Below are positions 35,927 through 46,197 of a DNA stretch of 61,054 nt, in pieces; within the stretch, counting starts at the first letter, position 1, and every line of letters begins with the position of its first letter. The position numbers and the translations under genes were made by a program. The DNA is from Companilactobacillus suantsaicola (GTDB taxonomy: Bacteria > Bacillota > Bacilli > Lactobacillales > Lactobacillaceae): the NCBI RefSeq assembly GCF_004745525.1, contig NZ_RKLY01000015.1, positions 1 through 61,054 of the forward strand. The letters are read 5' to 3'. A model generated the notes under the pieces. The model ran no database searches, was not told where the DNA came from, and was given only the letters and a program-made list of their open reading frames with translations.

Positions 35927-36904
35927 TTGACAGAAAAAGTTGAACAAAGTAAAAAAAGCATTCTAATTAAGAATCCTCAAAAAGCTATCAACCTTTTTGG
36001 AGTTAATGATGGTAATCTACACTTAATTGAGGAAGGTCTCAATGTCGAGATCAATGCGTTTGGTGACCACCTAGATGTAACTGGTGAAGAAGAAAATGTT
36101 GATCATACATTGAAGCTTTTGAAAAAATTCATTGAATTGGCTAACAGTGGGGTGATTTTAGGCGCCGCAGATATTGTCAGTGGTTTGAAGATGGATGAAC
36201 AAGGTACTTTGGATTACTTTGGTGATTTGTACAAAGATGAATTGATCAAAGATTTCAGTGGTAAACCAGTTCGGGTTCGTAATTTTGGACAAAGACAATA
36301 CGTTAATGCTATCAATCATAATGATATTACCTTTGGAATTGGGCCAGCTGGTACTGGTAAAACTTATTTAGCAGTTGTAATGGCAGTTGCCGCTTTGAAA
36401 CAAGGTAAAGTCCAACGTATCATCCTTACTAGACCTGCTGTCGAAGCCGGAGAGAGCTTAGGATTTTTGCCGGGTGATTTAAAGGAAAAGGTCGATCCGT
36501 ACATGAGACCGATTTATGATGCTTTGTATGCCATTTTAGGATCAGATCATACTGGTAGATTATTAGAACGTGGGGTAATCGAAGTCGCTCCACTAGCTTA
36601 CATGCGTGGTAGAACTTTAGATGAGGCTTTCGTTATCTTAGATGAAGCACAAAATACGACGCGTGAACAGATGAAAATGTTCTTAACTAGACTTGGCTTT
36701 GATTCCAAGATGATCGTAAATGGTGATATTTCACAGATCGATCTTCCTGGACATACTCGTAGTGGTTTGATTCAGGCCCAGTCAGTTTTACAACATTTAC
36801 CACACATTGAATTCGTTAACTTCTCTTCAGCTGATGTTGTTAGACATCCGGTTGTTGCGGAGATTATTGATGCTTATGATGAATCAGATAAAAAAGAAAA
36901 ATAA
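35927..36904 (+). CDS. PhoH family ATPase
   Basis: This 325-residue protein is a PhoH-like P-loop ATPase, often linked to rRNA maturation together with YbeY. It has an N-terminal KH-like segment (about 1-85) and an ATPase domain with Walker A GPAGTGKTYLA (near residue 140), LTRPAVEAGESLGFLPGDL and Walker B FVILDEAQN. The start is a TTG at 35927 with GGAGG upstream; the ATG at 35894 would place the ribosome site inside the gene. ybeY follows 12 bases later. Confidence 0.92.
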   Translation: MTEKVEQSKKSILIKNPQKAINLFGVNDGNLHLIEEGLNVEINAFGDHLDVTGEEENVDHTLKLLKKFIELANSGVILGAADIVSGLKMDEQGTLDYFGDLYKDELIKDFSGKPVRVRNFGQRQYVNAINHNDITFGIGPAGTGKTYLAVVMAVAALKQGKVQRIILTRPAVEAGESLGFLPGDLKEKVDPYMRPIYDALYAILGSDHTGRLLERGVIEVAPLAYMRGRTLDEAFVILDEAQNTTREQMKMFLTRLGFDSKMIVNGDISQIDLPGHTRSGLIQAQSVLQHLPHIEFVNFSSADVVRHPVVAEIIDAYDESDKKEK

Positions 36905-36916
36905 TATTGGGGAATT

Positions 36917-37390
36917 ATGATGGACTTAGAGATTTATAATGATGATAATTTGATCGATAAAGACAGAGAAAACTGGGTCAAAGATATTGTGCAATTTACT
37001 TTTAATGAGCTCAAATTGAAAGATAATACACAATTGTCGATTCATTTTGTAACTAAAGACGGAATCCATGATATTAATAAAGAATATCGTAATGTTGACC
37101 GGGCAACCGATGTAATCAGTTTTGCTATCAATGATGGAGAAGATTCCTTAGATTACTTGGAAAATCAAATTCCAGATTTACCAGTTGACTTGGGTGATCT
37201 CTTTATTAGTACAGAAATCGTCGCTGAACATGCTAAGGACTATGAACACTCATTTGATCGTGAGTTGGGTTATACTATCGTTCATGGTATTTTGCATTTG
37301 AATGGCTACGACCATATTAAAAAAGAAGACGAAGAAGTCATGATTGGCTTGCAAGAAAAAATTCTTAGTGCTTATGGTTTAGAAAAATAA
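36917..37390 (+). CDS. ybeY: rRNA maturation endoribonuclease YbeY
   Basis: YbeY (157 aa) is a zinc metalloendoribonuclease needed for 16S rRNA 3' processing and ribosome quality control. The zinc motif HGILHLNGYDH (H-x3-H-x5-H) is near residue 127, and RATDVISFAI is conserved. In many relatives dgkA follows ybeY; here a family B hairpin and then cdd come instead, so dgkA is missing from this position. Confidence 0.95.
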   Translation: MMDLEIYNDDNLIDKDRENWVKDIVQFTFNELKLKDNTQLSIHFVTKDGIHDINKEYRNVDRATDVISFAINDGEDSLDYLENQIPDLPVDLGDLFISTEIVAEHAKDYEHSFDRELGYTIVHGILHLNGYDHIKKEDEEVMIGLQEKILSAYGLEK

Positions 37391-37392
37391 AT

Positions 37393-37456
37393 GAAAAAGT
37401 AGGTCAAGGTAATCGCTTTTGATTGCCTTGGCCTACTTTTTATGTTCCACTCTCTT
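37393..37456. repeat. Family B repeat/terminator, copy B4
   Basis: AAAAGTAGGTCAAGGTAATC (37395-37414) pairs with GATTGCCTTGGCCTACTTTT (37421-37440) and is followed by ATGTTCCACTCTC, an end motif shared with B1 and B3. It ends the phoH-ybeY transcript. Confidence 0.8.
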
Positions 37457-37544
37457 AAGTTGTTTTATGAGATATTTCTTGGTAGTTTAGCTAATCTCTT
37501 GTATTATACTAATTAGTGAGAAACGAAAAAGGAGACTGAGTCTA

Positions 37545-37946
37545 GTGGAAATTAATGAACAGCAATTATTTGATGTTGCCAATCACGCAATGAAAAATGC
37601 CTACGCACCTTATTCGCATTATCAAGTTGGTGCTGCTATTTTGTGTGACGACCAAAAAGTTTATTCAGGTGTCAATGTTGAAAATGCTTCATTTGGATTG
37701 ACTAATTGTGCTGAACGAACAGCTATCTTTAAAGCTGTGTCAGAAGGTGCCAAGAGTGTTAAAGCTATTGTCATTACCAACAGCACCAAAGAACTCTCAA
37801 AGCCTTGTGGAGCTTGTCGTCAAGTGATGAGTGAATTCATGGGGCCGGAGGACATTGTCTTTTTAGCTAATAATCAAAATGATTACCAAAAATATACTTT
37901 CAAAGAAATTTTGCCACTAGCATTCAGTGATGAGGATATGAATTAA
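37545..37946 (+). CDS. cdd: Cytidine deaminase
   Basis: Cdd (133 aa) converts cytidine and deoxycytidine to (deoxy)uridine in pyrimidine salvage. The zinc-binding and catalytic motifs NCAERTAIF (Cys, Glu) and PCGACRQ (two Cys) are present, with NVENASFG for ribose binding. The start is a GTG after AGGAGACT. era begins one base after its stop, the usual cdd-era pair. Confidence 0.96.
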   Translation: MEINEQQLFDVANHAMKNAYAPYSHYQVGAAILCDDQKVYSGVNVENASFGLTNCAERTAIFKAVSEGAKSVKAIVITNSTKELSKPCGACRQVMSEFMGPEDIVFLANNQNDYQKYTFKEILPLAFSDEDMN

Positions 37947-37947
37947 T

Positions 37948-38862
37948 ATGGATAATAAAAATTATAAATCAGGTTTTGTAGCAATTATTGGCCGACCAAA
38001 TGTTGGTAAATCAACATTTATGAACCGTATCATTAAAGAACAAATTGCGATTACATCACCTAAAGCTCAAACAACTCGAAATAAGATTCAAGGAATCTAT
38101 ACGGATGATCAACGTCAAATCATCTTTTTGGATACACCTGGTATTCATAAACCACATAACGATTTGGATCAATACATGGATAAAGCCGCTATTTCAGCAT
38201 TAAAAGAAGTTGATGCAGTATTATTCATGACTGAAGCCGGTGAAAAAGCTGGCCCTGGTGACAAGTTTATCATCGAAGAATTGAAGAAAGTTAAAGCACC
38301 TGTTTTCTTGATTTTAAACAAGATCGACTTAATCAATCCTGATGAAATGATGCCACAAATCGACGAGTACAAAGATTTGATGGACTTTGCTGAAATCATT
38401 CCAATTTCAGCTACAAATGGTAATAATGTTGAAGATTTAATTGATTCATTAACAAACGCCTTGCCAGTTGGTCCACAATACTATGCTGATGATCAAATTA
38501 CTGATCATCCAGAATATTTTATTGTCGGTGAGTTAATTCGTGAGAAAATTTTGGAAGATACTCGTGACGAGATTCCTCATTCAATTGCGGTAGTTGTTGA
38601 GTCGATGAACCAACGTAGCGAATCTGGTAAATTGCAGATCGAAGCATATATTTATGTTGAACGTGACAGTCAAAAACCAATCGTTATCGGTCGTGGTGGC
38701 TCAATGTTGAAGAATATTGGGATTGGTTCAAGAATTAAGATTGAACATCTTTTGGGAGAAAAAGTTAACTTGAAATTGTGGGTCCGTGTTAAAAAGAATT
38801 GGCGTGATGATCCAGCCTTTTTAGCTAGTGCCGGTTATTCATTAAAGGACTTGAATAATTAA
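37948..38862 (+). CDS. era: GTPase Era
   Basis: Era (304 aa) binds 16S rRNA and assists 30S subunit assembly. The G1 motif GRPNVGKS (about residues 14-21), G3 DTPG, G4 NKID and the C-terminal KH domain with [13 protein letters not shown] are visible. It is preceded by cdd and overlaps recO by one base, so the three are one operon. Confidence 0.97.
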   Translation: MDNKNYKSGFVAIIGRPNVGKSTFMNRIIKEQIAITSPKAQTTRNKIQGIYTDDQRQIIFLDTPGIHKPHNDLDQYMDKAAISALKEVDAVLFMTEAGEKAGPGDKFIIEELKKVKAPVFLILNKIDLINPDEMMPQIDEYKDLMDFAEIIPISATNGNNVEDLIDSLTNALPVGPQYYADDQITDHPEYFIVGELIREKILEDTRDEIPHSIAVVVESMNQRSESGKLQIEAYIYVERDSQKPIVIGRGGSMLKNIGIGSRIKIEHLLGEKVNLKLWVRVKKNWRDDPAFLASAGYSLKDLNN

Positions 38863-39620
38863 TGGTTCAAGCTCCAACTAACTTTTTTGGGATTGTCGTT
38901 CGACGTCAACGTTATAAAGAGCGGGATGCACTAGTGACCATTTTGACTAAGGAATACGGTTTTCGGACTTTTTTAGTTCGTGGTACGCAAAATGCTAAGT
39001 CTAAAATATCTGGTTCAGTAATTACTTTTTCATATGGTGAATACAGTGGAGTCGTCAAAAATGATGGATTGTCCTTTTTAAATTCGGCTAGTAATATTAA
39101 GCAGTTTAACGAAATTGTCCAAGATATTGAATTAAACGCTTATGCGACGTTTCTATTTGATCTTTATCATGAAGCGTTTATTGATGATCCAGTACCAGAT
39201 AGTTGGTATCGGGAACTTTTTAAAGCACTACTTTACATCGATAATGGCTATGATGCTCAAATTATTGTTAATATTATGCAGATGAAATTATTAACAGCTT
39301 TTGGGGTTGAACCTAATATGGATAGTTGTGTCGTTGGTGGTGAAACTGAAGGTGTGTTTGATTTTTCAGTTCTTTTAGGAGGATTGATTTGTTCAAAGCA
39401 TTTTGATTCTGACATTCACCGATTACATATTCCCAAGCGGATTATTTATTTTTTACGACTGTTTAGTAAGATAAATTTAAACCAAGTCGGAAAAATTGAA
39501 ATTAAAGAGAACAACAAAGATTTAATACAACACGCAATCGATGCGATTTATTTGGGAACAGTTGGTTATTATCCCAAAAGTAAAACATTTATTGATAAAA
39601 TGAAACGTTGGCGCTTTTAG
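38862..39620 (+). CDS. recO: DNA repair protein RecO
   Basis: RecO (252 aa) acts in the RecFOR recombination-mediator pathway, loading RecA on gapped DNA. It has an N-terminal OB fold (about 1-80; FGIVVRRQRYKERDALVTI) and a helical C-terminal domain with Cys residues (MDSCVVGG and LICSKH). The ATG overlaps the era stop. The glyQS promoter begins only five bases after its stop. Confidence 0.93.
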   Translation: MVQAPTNFFGIVVRRQRYKERDALVTILTKEYGFRTFLVRGTQNAKSKISGSVITFSYGEYSGVVKNDGLSFLNSASNIKQFNEIVQDIELNAYATFLFDLYHEAFIDDPVPDSWYRELFKALLYIDNGYDAQIIVNIMQMKLLTAFGVEPNMDSCVVGGETEGVFDFSVLLGGLICSKHFDSDIHRLHIPKRIIYFLRLFSKINLNQVGKIEIKENNKDLIQHAIDAIYLGTVGYYPKSKTFIDKMKRWRF

Positions 39621-39624
39621 CCAA

Positions 39625-39653
39625 TTGACAACACCCACAAAAATGGTTATATT
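39625..39653 (+). promoter_or_regulatory. Promoter of glyQS
   Basis: TTGACA (39625-39630) and TATATT (39648-39653) are separated by 17 bases, near consensus. Confidence 0.75.
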
Positions 39654-39654
39654 T

Positions 39655-39823
39655 GTGTATGTGAAAACAGCGACAAGGGATAGTGGAAGCCTTGATTAGA
39701 TTTATGGCGTACAATTTTAATTTGAATATAAAAGAGCAGGACTTTGTCCTGAATTAGGGTGGAACCGCGAATAATCGTCCCTTGCAGAAAGTACCTAAGT
39801 GTACCTGCAAGGGATTTTTTGTG
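39655..39823 (+). promoter_or_regulatory. T-box leader of glyQS
   Basis: This compact leader has the stem I element GATAGTGGAAGCC, a GGC glycine specifier (TTTATGGCGTAC, about 39704-39706), the T-box AGGGTGGAACCGCG (about 39758-39771) and a terminator CCTTGCAG/CTGCAAGG with T-run. It matches the short glycine T-box class without stem II. Charged-state sensing of tRNA-Gly is inferred from the class. Confidence 0.88.
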
Positions 39824-39844
39824 TTCTGTCTGAAGGGAGAAAAT

Positions 39845-40753
39845 ATGGTTAAGAAGTTAAATGTCCAAGATATGATTCTTACGCTTCAAAAGTTTTGGGG
39901 TAGTAAGGGCTGCATGTTAATGCAAGCATATGATACAGAAAAGGGTGCCGGAACGATGAGTCCTTATACGTTCTTGCGTGCTATCGGACCAGAACCATGG
40001 AATGCGGCTTACGTTGAACCATCAAGACGTCCAGCTGATGGTCGTTATGGTGAAAATCCTAACCGTTTGTATCAACATCACCAATTCCAAGTTGTTATGA
40101 AACCAGCTCCAGAAAACATTCAAGAGTATTATTTGGATTCATTACGTGCTTTAGGAATTGAACCACTCGAACATGATATTCGTTTCGTTGAAGATAACTG
40201 GGAGAATCCTTCAATGGGGTGTGCCGGTGTTGGTTGGGAAGTTTGGCTTGATGGAATGGAAGTTTCACAATTTACTTACTTCCAACAAGTTGGTGGACTT
40301 CAATGTCATCCAACAACTAGTGAAATTACTTATGGTGTTGAACGTTTAGCATCATACATTCAAGATGTAAACTCAGTTTACGACCTTGAATGGGGCGATG
40401 GTGTATTGTATGGTGATATTTTTAAGGAACCAGAATATGAACATTCAAAATACTCATTTGAAGAAAGTGATCAAGATATGCTTTTCAAGTTCTTCGATGA
40501 TTACGAAAGAGAAGCTAATCGTTTGATGGATCTAGGTTTAGTTCATCCAGCTTACGATTACATTTTGAAATGTTCACATACATTTAACTTGTTGGATGCT
40601 AGAGGAGCTGTTTCAGTTACTGAACGTGCGGCCTTCTTATCAAGAATTAGAAAGATGGCTCATAAAGTGGCTAAAGCCTTCGTTGAAGAAAGAAAGAAAC
40701 GTGGCTTCCCACTTCTAGCAAACAGTCAAGCAAAGGAGAAAGAAAATGACTAA
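39845..40753 (+). CDS. glyQ: Glycyl-tRNA synthetase alpha subunit
   Basis: GlyQ (302 aa) is the alpha subunit of the tetrameric bacterial glycyl-tRNA synthetase and carries the class II catalytic core. Motifs include [20 protein letters not shown] and [20 protein letters not shown]. The start at 39845 follows AAGGGAG; the ATG at 39782 lies within the terminator of the T-box leader. glyS overlaps its end by eight bases. Confidence 0.97.
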   Translation: MVKKLNVQDMILTLQKFWGSKGCMLMQAYDTEKGAGTMSPYTFLRAIGPEPWNAAYVEPSRRPADGRYGENPNRLYQHHQFQVVMKPAPENIQEYYLDSLRALGIEPLEHDIRFVEDNWENPSMGCAGVGWEVWLDGMEVSQFTYFQQVGGLQCHPTTSEITYGVERLASYIQDVNSVYDLEWGDGVLYGDIFKEPEYEHSKYSFEESDQDMLFKFFDDYEREANRLMDLGLVHPAYDYILKCSHTFNLLDARGAVSVTERAAFLSRIRKMAHKVAKAFVEERKKRGFPLLANSQAKEKEND

Positions 40754-42806
40754 AAATTACTTATTAGAAATTGGATTGGAAGAAATGCCAGCCCATGTTG
40801 TAACTAAGAGTGTTAATCAATTTGCTCAAAGGGCAGAGAAATTTCTCAAAGAAAATCGTATTTCTTTTGACTCAATTGAAAAGTTTTCTACTCCTAGACG
40901 TTTGACAATTTTTGTCAAAGGTATTGCTGACAAACAAACTGATATTGATGTTAAAGCAAAAGGTCCTTCAAAGAAAATTGCACAAGATGCTGATGGCAAT
41001 TGGACTAAGGCTGCTCAAGGATTTGCACGTGGTCAAGGGATGAGTCCTGACGATATCTTCTTTGAAGATTTAAAGGGTACCGAATATGCTTACATCCAAA
41101 AGCATGAAGACGGTAAAAAAGTCGAAGATGTTTTGACACATATGGATGAAGTTATTAAGGCAATCACATTCCCAACAAGAATGCGCTGGGGTTCATATGA
41201 TTTCGAATATATTCGTCCAATTCATTGGCTAGTTTCATTACTAGATACTGAAGAAGTTCCCGTAAAGATTTTGGATGTAAATTCTGGACGTATGACTCGC
41301 GGTCATCGTTTCTTAGGTGAAGACGTTGAAATTGACGATGCCAAAAATTATGTTGAAAAGTTAAAATCTCAATTTGTGATTGTTGATGCGAAAGCACGTA
41401 AACAAATTATCGCTGATCAAATTGAAAAAATTGCTGAAGATAATAACTGGGATATTGATGTTGACCCAGACTTACTTGAAGAAGTAAATAATCTGGTTGA
41501 ATACCCAACTACTTTCTATGGCTCATTCGACAAGAAATATTTGGAGATTCCTGACGAAGTTTTAATTACTTCAATGAAGGATAACCAAAGATATTTCTAT
41601 GTCCGTACCAAAGATGGCCAATTGGCTCCTTACTTTATCGGGGTTAGAAATGGTAACTCAGAACATATTGAAAATGTTATCCGTGGTAACGAAAAAGTTC
41701 TTGTTGCTCGTCTTGAAGATGCTGATTTCTTCTTTAAGGAAGATCAAAAGAAGACAATTGCTGATTACGTTGAAAAACTTAAAACAGTTAACTTCCACGT
41801 TAAAATCGGTACGATGTACGAAAAGATGCAACGAGTTCATCAAATTGCTGATCACTTGGCTGCAGTCTTTAATTTGTCAGCTGATGAGAAAAAAGATTTG
41901 CTTCGCGCTAGTGACATCTATAAATTTGATTTAGTTACTAACATGGTTGACGAATTCTCAGAATTACAAGGTGTTATGGGTGAGAAGTACGCTGAGATCA
42001 TGGGTGAAACCAAAGGCGTTTCTCAAGCTATTAGAGAACATTACATGCCAATTTCTGCCGAAGGTGATTTACCAGAGACTAAAGTTGGCGCTGCTTTAGC
42101 AATTGCTGATAAGTTAGATTCAATCGTGACATTCTTTGCAGTTGACTTGATTCCAAGTGGTTCAAATGACCCATATGCTTTGCGTCGTCAAGCTTATGGT
42201 ATTGTAAGAATTTTGAATCAATATCAATGGTCATTGAATTTAGAAGACTTGCAAGAATATCTCAAAGCTAATTTGACAGTTCCTGAAAAGCTTGATTTAA
42301 ATGCTCATGAAAAAGATATCAACGACTTCTTTGTTGACCGTGTTCGTCAATTGTTGAAACAAGACAAGATTAGAGTTGATATTATTGATGCTGTTGCCGG
42401 CGGTTCAAATGTTGACCCAATCAGTATGATTGATGTTGCCAAAGTTCTTCAAAAACATGCTTCAGATGATGATTTCAAGGTTGTCATGGAAGCACTTGGT
42501 CGAATCGTTAACTTGTCTAAGAAAGCTAAATTTGGATACTCTGATGATTTAACAGTTGATGATTCACTCTTCGAAAATCCATCAGAATCACAATTGAAGC
42601 AACAAGTTAATCAAATTAAAGATGATAATGCTGAAAATCTATTCAAACAATTAGCAGCTTTACGTCCAACAATTGATTCATATTTCGATGAAAATATGAT
42701 TATGGCAAAAGATGAAAAAGTTAAAAATAATCGTTTGACTCAATTAGTTATTGCCAATCATTTGATTGCTAGACTTGGTGATTTGTCTAAGATCGTTACA
42801 AAATAA
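40746..42806 (+). CDS. glyS: Glycyl-tRNA synthetase beta subunit
   Basis: GlyS (686 aa) is the tRNA-binding beta subunit of the alpha2-beta2 enzyme. It begins [17 protein letters not shown], characteristic of the family, and contains [19 protein letters not shown] and the HD-like region around [14 protein letters not shown]; the C-terminal anticodon-binding domain follows. It overlaps glyQ by eight bases, so translation is coupled. A terminator lies 12 bases after the stop. Confidence 0.96.
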   Translation: MTKNYLLEIGLEEMPAHVVTKSVNQFAQRAEKFLKENRISFDSIEKFSTPRRLTIFVKGIADKQTDIDVKAKGPSKKIAQDADGNWTKAAQGFARGQGMSPDDIFFEDLKGTEYAYIQKHEDGKKVEDVLTHMDEVIKAITFPTRMRWGSYDFEYIRPIHWLVSLLDTEEVPVKILDVNSGRMTRGHRFLGEDVEIDDAKNYVEKLKSQFVIVDAKARKQIIADQIEKIAEDNNWDIDVDPDLLEEVNNLVEYPTTFYGSFDKKYLEIPDEVLITSMKDNQRYFYVRTKDGQLAPYFIGVRNGNSEHIENVIRGNEKVLVARLEDADFFFKEDQKKTIADYVEKLKTVNFHVKIGTMYEKMQRVHQIADHLAAVFNLSADEKKDLLRASDIYKFDLVTNMVDEFSELQGVMGEKYAEIMGETKGVSQAIREHYMPISAEGDLPETKVGAALAIADKLDSIVTFFAVDLIPSGSNDPYALRRQAYGIVRILNQYQWSLNLEDLQEYLKANLTVPEKLDLNAHEKDINDFFVDRVRQLLKQDKIRVDIIDAVAGGSNVDPISMIDVAKVLQKHASDDDFKVVMEALGRIVNLSKKAKFGYSDDLTVDDSLFENPSESQLKQQVNQIKDDNAENLFKQLAALRPTIDSYFDENMIMAKDEKVKNNRLTQLVIANHLIARLGDLSKIVTK

Positions 42807-42817
42807 TTATTTAATTT

Positions 42818-42852
42818 AAAGCAATGTTCAAAAATGAACATTGCTTTTTTAA
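42818..42852 (+). terminator. Terminator of glyQS
   Basis: AAAGCAATGTTC and GAACATTGCTTT pair around a six-base loop, followed by T residues. Confidence 0.9.
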
Positions 42853-42909
42853 TAGTTTGATTTATTTATTTAATTAAATTAAAAAATTTCCGTGAAAAAA
42901 GTCAAATAC

Positions 42910-42937
42910 GTGACAAAATGATTAAACCGTGTATAAT
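42910..42937 (+). promoter_or_regulatory. Promoter of dnaG-rpoD
   Basis: GTGACA (42910-42915) and TATAAT (42932-42937) are separated by 16 bases; it starts a 150-base leader before dnaG. Confidence 0.65.
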
Positions 42938-42949
42938 GAATAGTTGACA

Positions 42950-43012
42950 AGTGGCTAGTGGTCCCAGTTTGCACTTTTTTGTGGGAGCACTTTTTTATTT
43001 CTAGCCATTCGT
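42950..43012 (+). ncRNA. Structured leader of dnaG-rpoD
   Basis: GGCTAG (42953-42958) can pair with CTAGCC (43001-43006), enclosing a smaller hairpin TCCCA/TGGGA (42962-42966 with 42982-42986 approx.) followed by CACTTTTTTATTT. The inner hairpin plus T-run resembles a terminator, the outer stem a possible competitor. A role in attenuation is an inference. Confidence 0.45.
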
Positions 43013-43099
43013 GTTGATCAACATGTTTGTCTTTGATGGGTAAATGTGTTAGATTTTGTATCGCTGTTTTATAAATATTTTGTGGGGGAGGTGTGTGTT

Positions 43100-44920
43100 A
43101 TGGCAACACGAATTCCTCAGGAGTTCATCGATGAAGTTACTGCTAAAACTAATATCGTTGACGTTATTAGTAAGTATGTTCAACTAAAGAAGTCAGGTAA
43201 AAATTTGTTTGGCCTTTGTCCATTTCATGAGGAACGGACACCTTCTTTTTCGGTTGCGGAAGATAAACAAATTTTTCACTGTTTTAGTTGTGGACGTGGT
43301 GGTAATGTTTTTAAATTCATCATGGAAATCGAAAGTAAATCATTTCCTGAGGCTGTAATTGAAGTCGCTCAGATGGGAAATATTCCGGTACCGGATCAAT
43401 ATCAGGCAACCGATCAGTATCAGAATTCCGACAGTCGAGTTTTATTACAGATGTACGCCGATGCCGCAAAGCTGTACAGTCATATTTTGTTAAAGACTGA
43501 GAATGGTAGTCAGGCTTTAAAGTATTTAAATAATCGAGATTTGAATCAAGATTTAATTGAGACCTTCAATATCGGTTATGCACCAAGTAATAATGATCTT
43601 TTATTGCAATTCTTCAAGGGTCGAAATATCAGCGAGGATGTTTTAAAAAGATCAGGCTTGTTCGCTGAAAATCAGGCTGGAGAATTGTTTGACCGTTTTC
43701 GTGACCGAATCATGATTCCGATAACGGATGAATCGGGAAATATCATTGCTTTTTCCGGACGGGTGTTGGATAAAAATGCCTCAACAGCTAAGTATCTAAA
43801 CAGTCCCGAAACACCAATCTTTAATAAAGGAAAAACACTGTTCAATCTGAACAATGCCAAAAAAGAGATTCGTGAGAAAAGTAATGTGATTTTATTCGAA
43901 GGTTTCATGGATGTTATCAGTGCTTACAAAGCTGGAGTTACTAATGGTGTAGCTTCCATGGGAACTAGTTTGACTGATGATCAGCTGTACACCTTGAGTC
44001 GGCTGACTAATCAAATCAATGTCTGTTATGACGGCGATGACCCTGGGGTTGAAGCAACTTATCGAGCTTTGACCCAGTTAAATGATGACCGTTTCAATTA
44101 TGGAGTCATCAGCATACCAGATAAGATGGATCCCGATGAATATATCCGTAGCGCGGGCGATGAAAAATTTCAGAATTTGACTAATAATGGCGTGCAAACA
44201 CCAATTTCGTTTATTCTGAATTATTTCAAGCGTAATTACAATTTAAATAATGAGCATGATCAGCTTGAATTCTTAAATCAGTCTTTGCGTGAAATTGTTA
44301 AATTGCAATCACCCGTCGAAATAGATATGTATGTCAGTCGAGTCGCTGATGAGATGAATGTCTCAAAAGAGGCCATCAATAAAGAATTAGACACTTTGCG
44401 TCGTCAGATCGCCATTAAAGAGCCTGCTAACAACTATAAAGATGTTCAACAAAAGGCACTGGAAACTGTTACTTCGAGTGTGAAGCAAAAGTACGATCGA
44501 ATCGAGAAATCGGAGAGATTCCTATTATATTGGGCGATTAATTTTCCAGAAGTTAGAATCAATCTCAAAGGGGATGGTTTTAAGTTTGTACATCAAAGTT
44601 ATCAGCGAATTTTTGACAGTTTATTGTCGTATTCTGAAAATGATGACGCTGAATCAGAGATAAATATTTCTGATTTCATGAACGTTTTAGATAACGACGA
44701 CAAGAACCTTTTGGCAGATTTAGAAATGATGAATATGCCGGAAGAATACAATGATCAAGAAATCGAAGATTATGTGAATAATATCAAGAATTCGTCTTTG
44801 GAATTGCAGATTCAAGATATTAATCAGCAGTTGAAGAAAGCGGCGATGGTTGGTGACAACAAATTACAGTTAGATTTGACCAAGCAGTTAATTGAAGTTC
44901 GCAAGATTCTTAGCAATTAA
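43100..44920 (+). CDS. dnaG: DNA primase
   Basis: DnaG (606 aa) makes RNA primers for replication. It has the N-terminal CHC2 zinc finger (CPFHEERTPSFSVAEDKQIF then HCFSCGRGG), a Toprim catalytic core (VILFEGFMDVISAY; CYDGDDPG) and a C-terminal helicase-binding domain. The start at 43100 follows GGGGGAGGTG; the ATG at 43046 lies in the leader. rpoD follows after 16 bases, the classical macromolecular-synthesis operon. Confidence 0.97.
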   Translation: MATRIPQEFIDEVTAKTNIVDVISKYVQLKKSGKNLFGLCPFHEERTPSFSVAEDKQIFHCFSCGRGGNVFKFIMEIESKSFPEAVIEVAQMGNIPVPDQYQATDQYQNSDSRVLLQMYADAAKLYSHILLKTENGSQALKYLNNRDLNQDLIETFNIGYAPSNNDLLLQFFKGRNISEDVLKRSGLFAENQAGELFDRFRDRIMIPITDESGNIIAFSGRVLDKNASTAKYLNSPETPIFNKGKTLFNLNNAKKEIREKSNVILFEGFMDVISAYKAGVTNGVASMGTSLTDDQLYTLSRLTNQINVCYDGDDPGVEATYRALTQLNDDRFNYGVISIPDKMDPDEYIRSAGDEKFQNLTNNGVQTPISFILNYFKRNYNLNNEHDQLEFLNQSLREIVKLQSPVEIDMYVSRVADEMNVSKEAINKELDTLRRQIAIKEPANNYKDVQQKALETVTSSVKQKYDRIEKSERFLLYWAINFPEVRINLKGDGFKFVHQSYQRIFDSLLSYSENDDAESEINISDFMNVLDNDDKNLLADLEMMNMPEEYNDQEIEDYVNNIKNSSLELQIQDINQQLKKAAMVGDNKLQLDLTKQLIEVRKILSN

Positions 44921-44936
44921 TACTGGAGGAATATAA

Positions 44937-46049
44937 ATGGCTAAAAAAGCAACAGTATCAAAAGAATTGAAGGCAGCAACAAAGAAATTAGTTAAAGATC
45001 TAAAAAAGACCGGACGTATTACTGAAGATGACCTTCAAGAAAAAATCATCAAGCCTTATAAGCTTGAAGGGGAAGCTTTAAACAATTTCATCAGTGAACT
45101 TGAAGATGTAGGTATTGGTGTTGTTGATAAAGATGGTAACCCAAGTAAGTTGTCTCTTCTAAAAGAAAAAGCTGAAGAGAAAAAGACTAAGAAAAATGAT
45201 ACGACTGCTCCAACTGATATCAAAGTTAACGATCCAGTTAGAATGTATCTAAAGGAAATTGGTCGTGTTCCTTTGCTTAATGCTCAACAAGAAGTTGACT
45301 TGGCTTTAAAGATTGAACAAGGTGATGAAGAAGCTAAACAAGCTTTAGCTGAAGCTAACCTGCGTTTGGTTGTTTCAATTGCTAAGAGATACGTTGGTCG
45401 TGGAATGCAATTCTTGGACTTGATTCAAGAAGGTAACATGGGTCTAATGAAGGCCGTTGAAAAGTTTGATTATCGTCTAGGATTTAAGTTTTCAACTTAT
45501 GCAACTTGGTGGATCAGACAAGCTATTACGCGTGCTATCGCTGATCAAGCTAGAACAATCCGTATTCCTGTTCACATGGTTGAGACAATCAATAAATTGA
45601 TTCGTATTCAACGTCAATTGCTTCAAGATCTTGGCCGTGAACCACTTCCTGAAGAAATTGGTGCCGAAATGGACATGCCAACTGGTAAAGTTCGTGATAT
45701 TTTGAAGATTGCTCAAGAACCAGTTTCACTTGAAACTCCTATTGGTGAAGAGGATGACTCTCATCTAGGTGATTTCATTGAAGATTCTGACGCAACAAGT
45801 CCTGAAGATCACGCTTCATATGAATTGTTGAAGGAACAACTTGAAAATGTTTTGGATACTTTAACTGATCGTGAAGAAAATGTGCTTCGTTTGCGTTTTG
45901 GTCTAGATGATGGTCGAACAAGAACACTTGAGGAAGTTGGTAAAGTCTTTGGCGTTACTCGTGAAAGAATTCGTCAAATTGAAGCCAAAGCCTTGAGAAA
46001 ATTGCGTCACCCATCAAGATCAAAACAATTAAAAGATTTTCTTGAATAG
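44937..46049 (+). CDS. rpoD: Principal sigma factor RpoD (SigA)
   Basis: The primary sigma factor (370 aa) directs RNA polymerase to housekeeping promoters. It has a region 1.1-like N-terminus (about 1-75), then regions 1.2-2 ([46 protein letters not shown]), region 3 and region 4 with the helix-turn-helix [25 protein letters not shown] precedes the ATG. A terminator follows eight bases after the stop. Confidence 0.97.
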   Translation: MAKKATVSKELKAATKKLVKDLKKTGRITEDDLQEKIIKPYKLEGEALNNFISELEDVGIGVVDKDGNPSKLSLLKEKAEEKKTKKNDTTAPTDIKVNDPVRMYLKEIGRVPLLNAQQEVDLALKIEQGDEEAKQALAEANLRLVVSIAKRYVGRGMQFLDLIQEGNMGLMKAVEKFDYRLGFKFSTYATWWIRQAITRAIADQARTIRIPVHMVETINKLIRIQRQLLQDLGREPLPEEIGAEMDMPTGKVRDILKIAQEPVSLETPIGEEDDSHLGDFIEDSDATSPEDHASYELLKEQLENVLDTLTDREENVLRLRFGLDDGRTRTLEEVGKVFGVTRERIRQIEAKALRKLRHPSRSKQLKDFLE

Positions 46050-46056
46050 CACTTCA

Positions 46057-46086
46057 TAAAAGATTGTCGCAAGACAGTCTTTTTTC
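46057..46086 (+). terminator. Terminator of dnaG-rpoD
   Basis: AAAAGATTGTC and GACAGTCTTTT pair with one wobble around GCAA, followed by T residues. Confidence 0.9.
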
Positions 46087-46197
46087 ATGCTTAAAAATGG
46101 GACATTTTCAAAGAAATGTTGGTTATATGGGGTTTTATGTTTATGTTTTTTCAGAAATTGATTTACAATTAGTACAGATATATTTTGGAGGAGAGTT

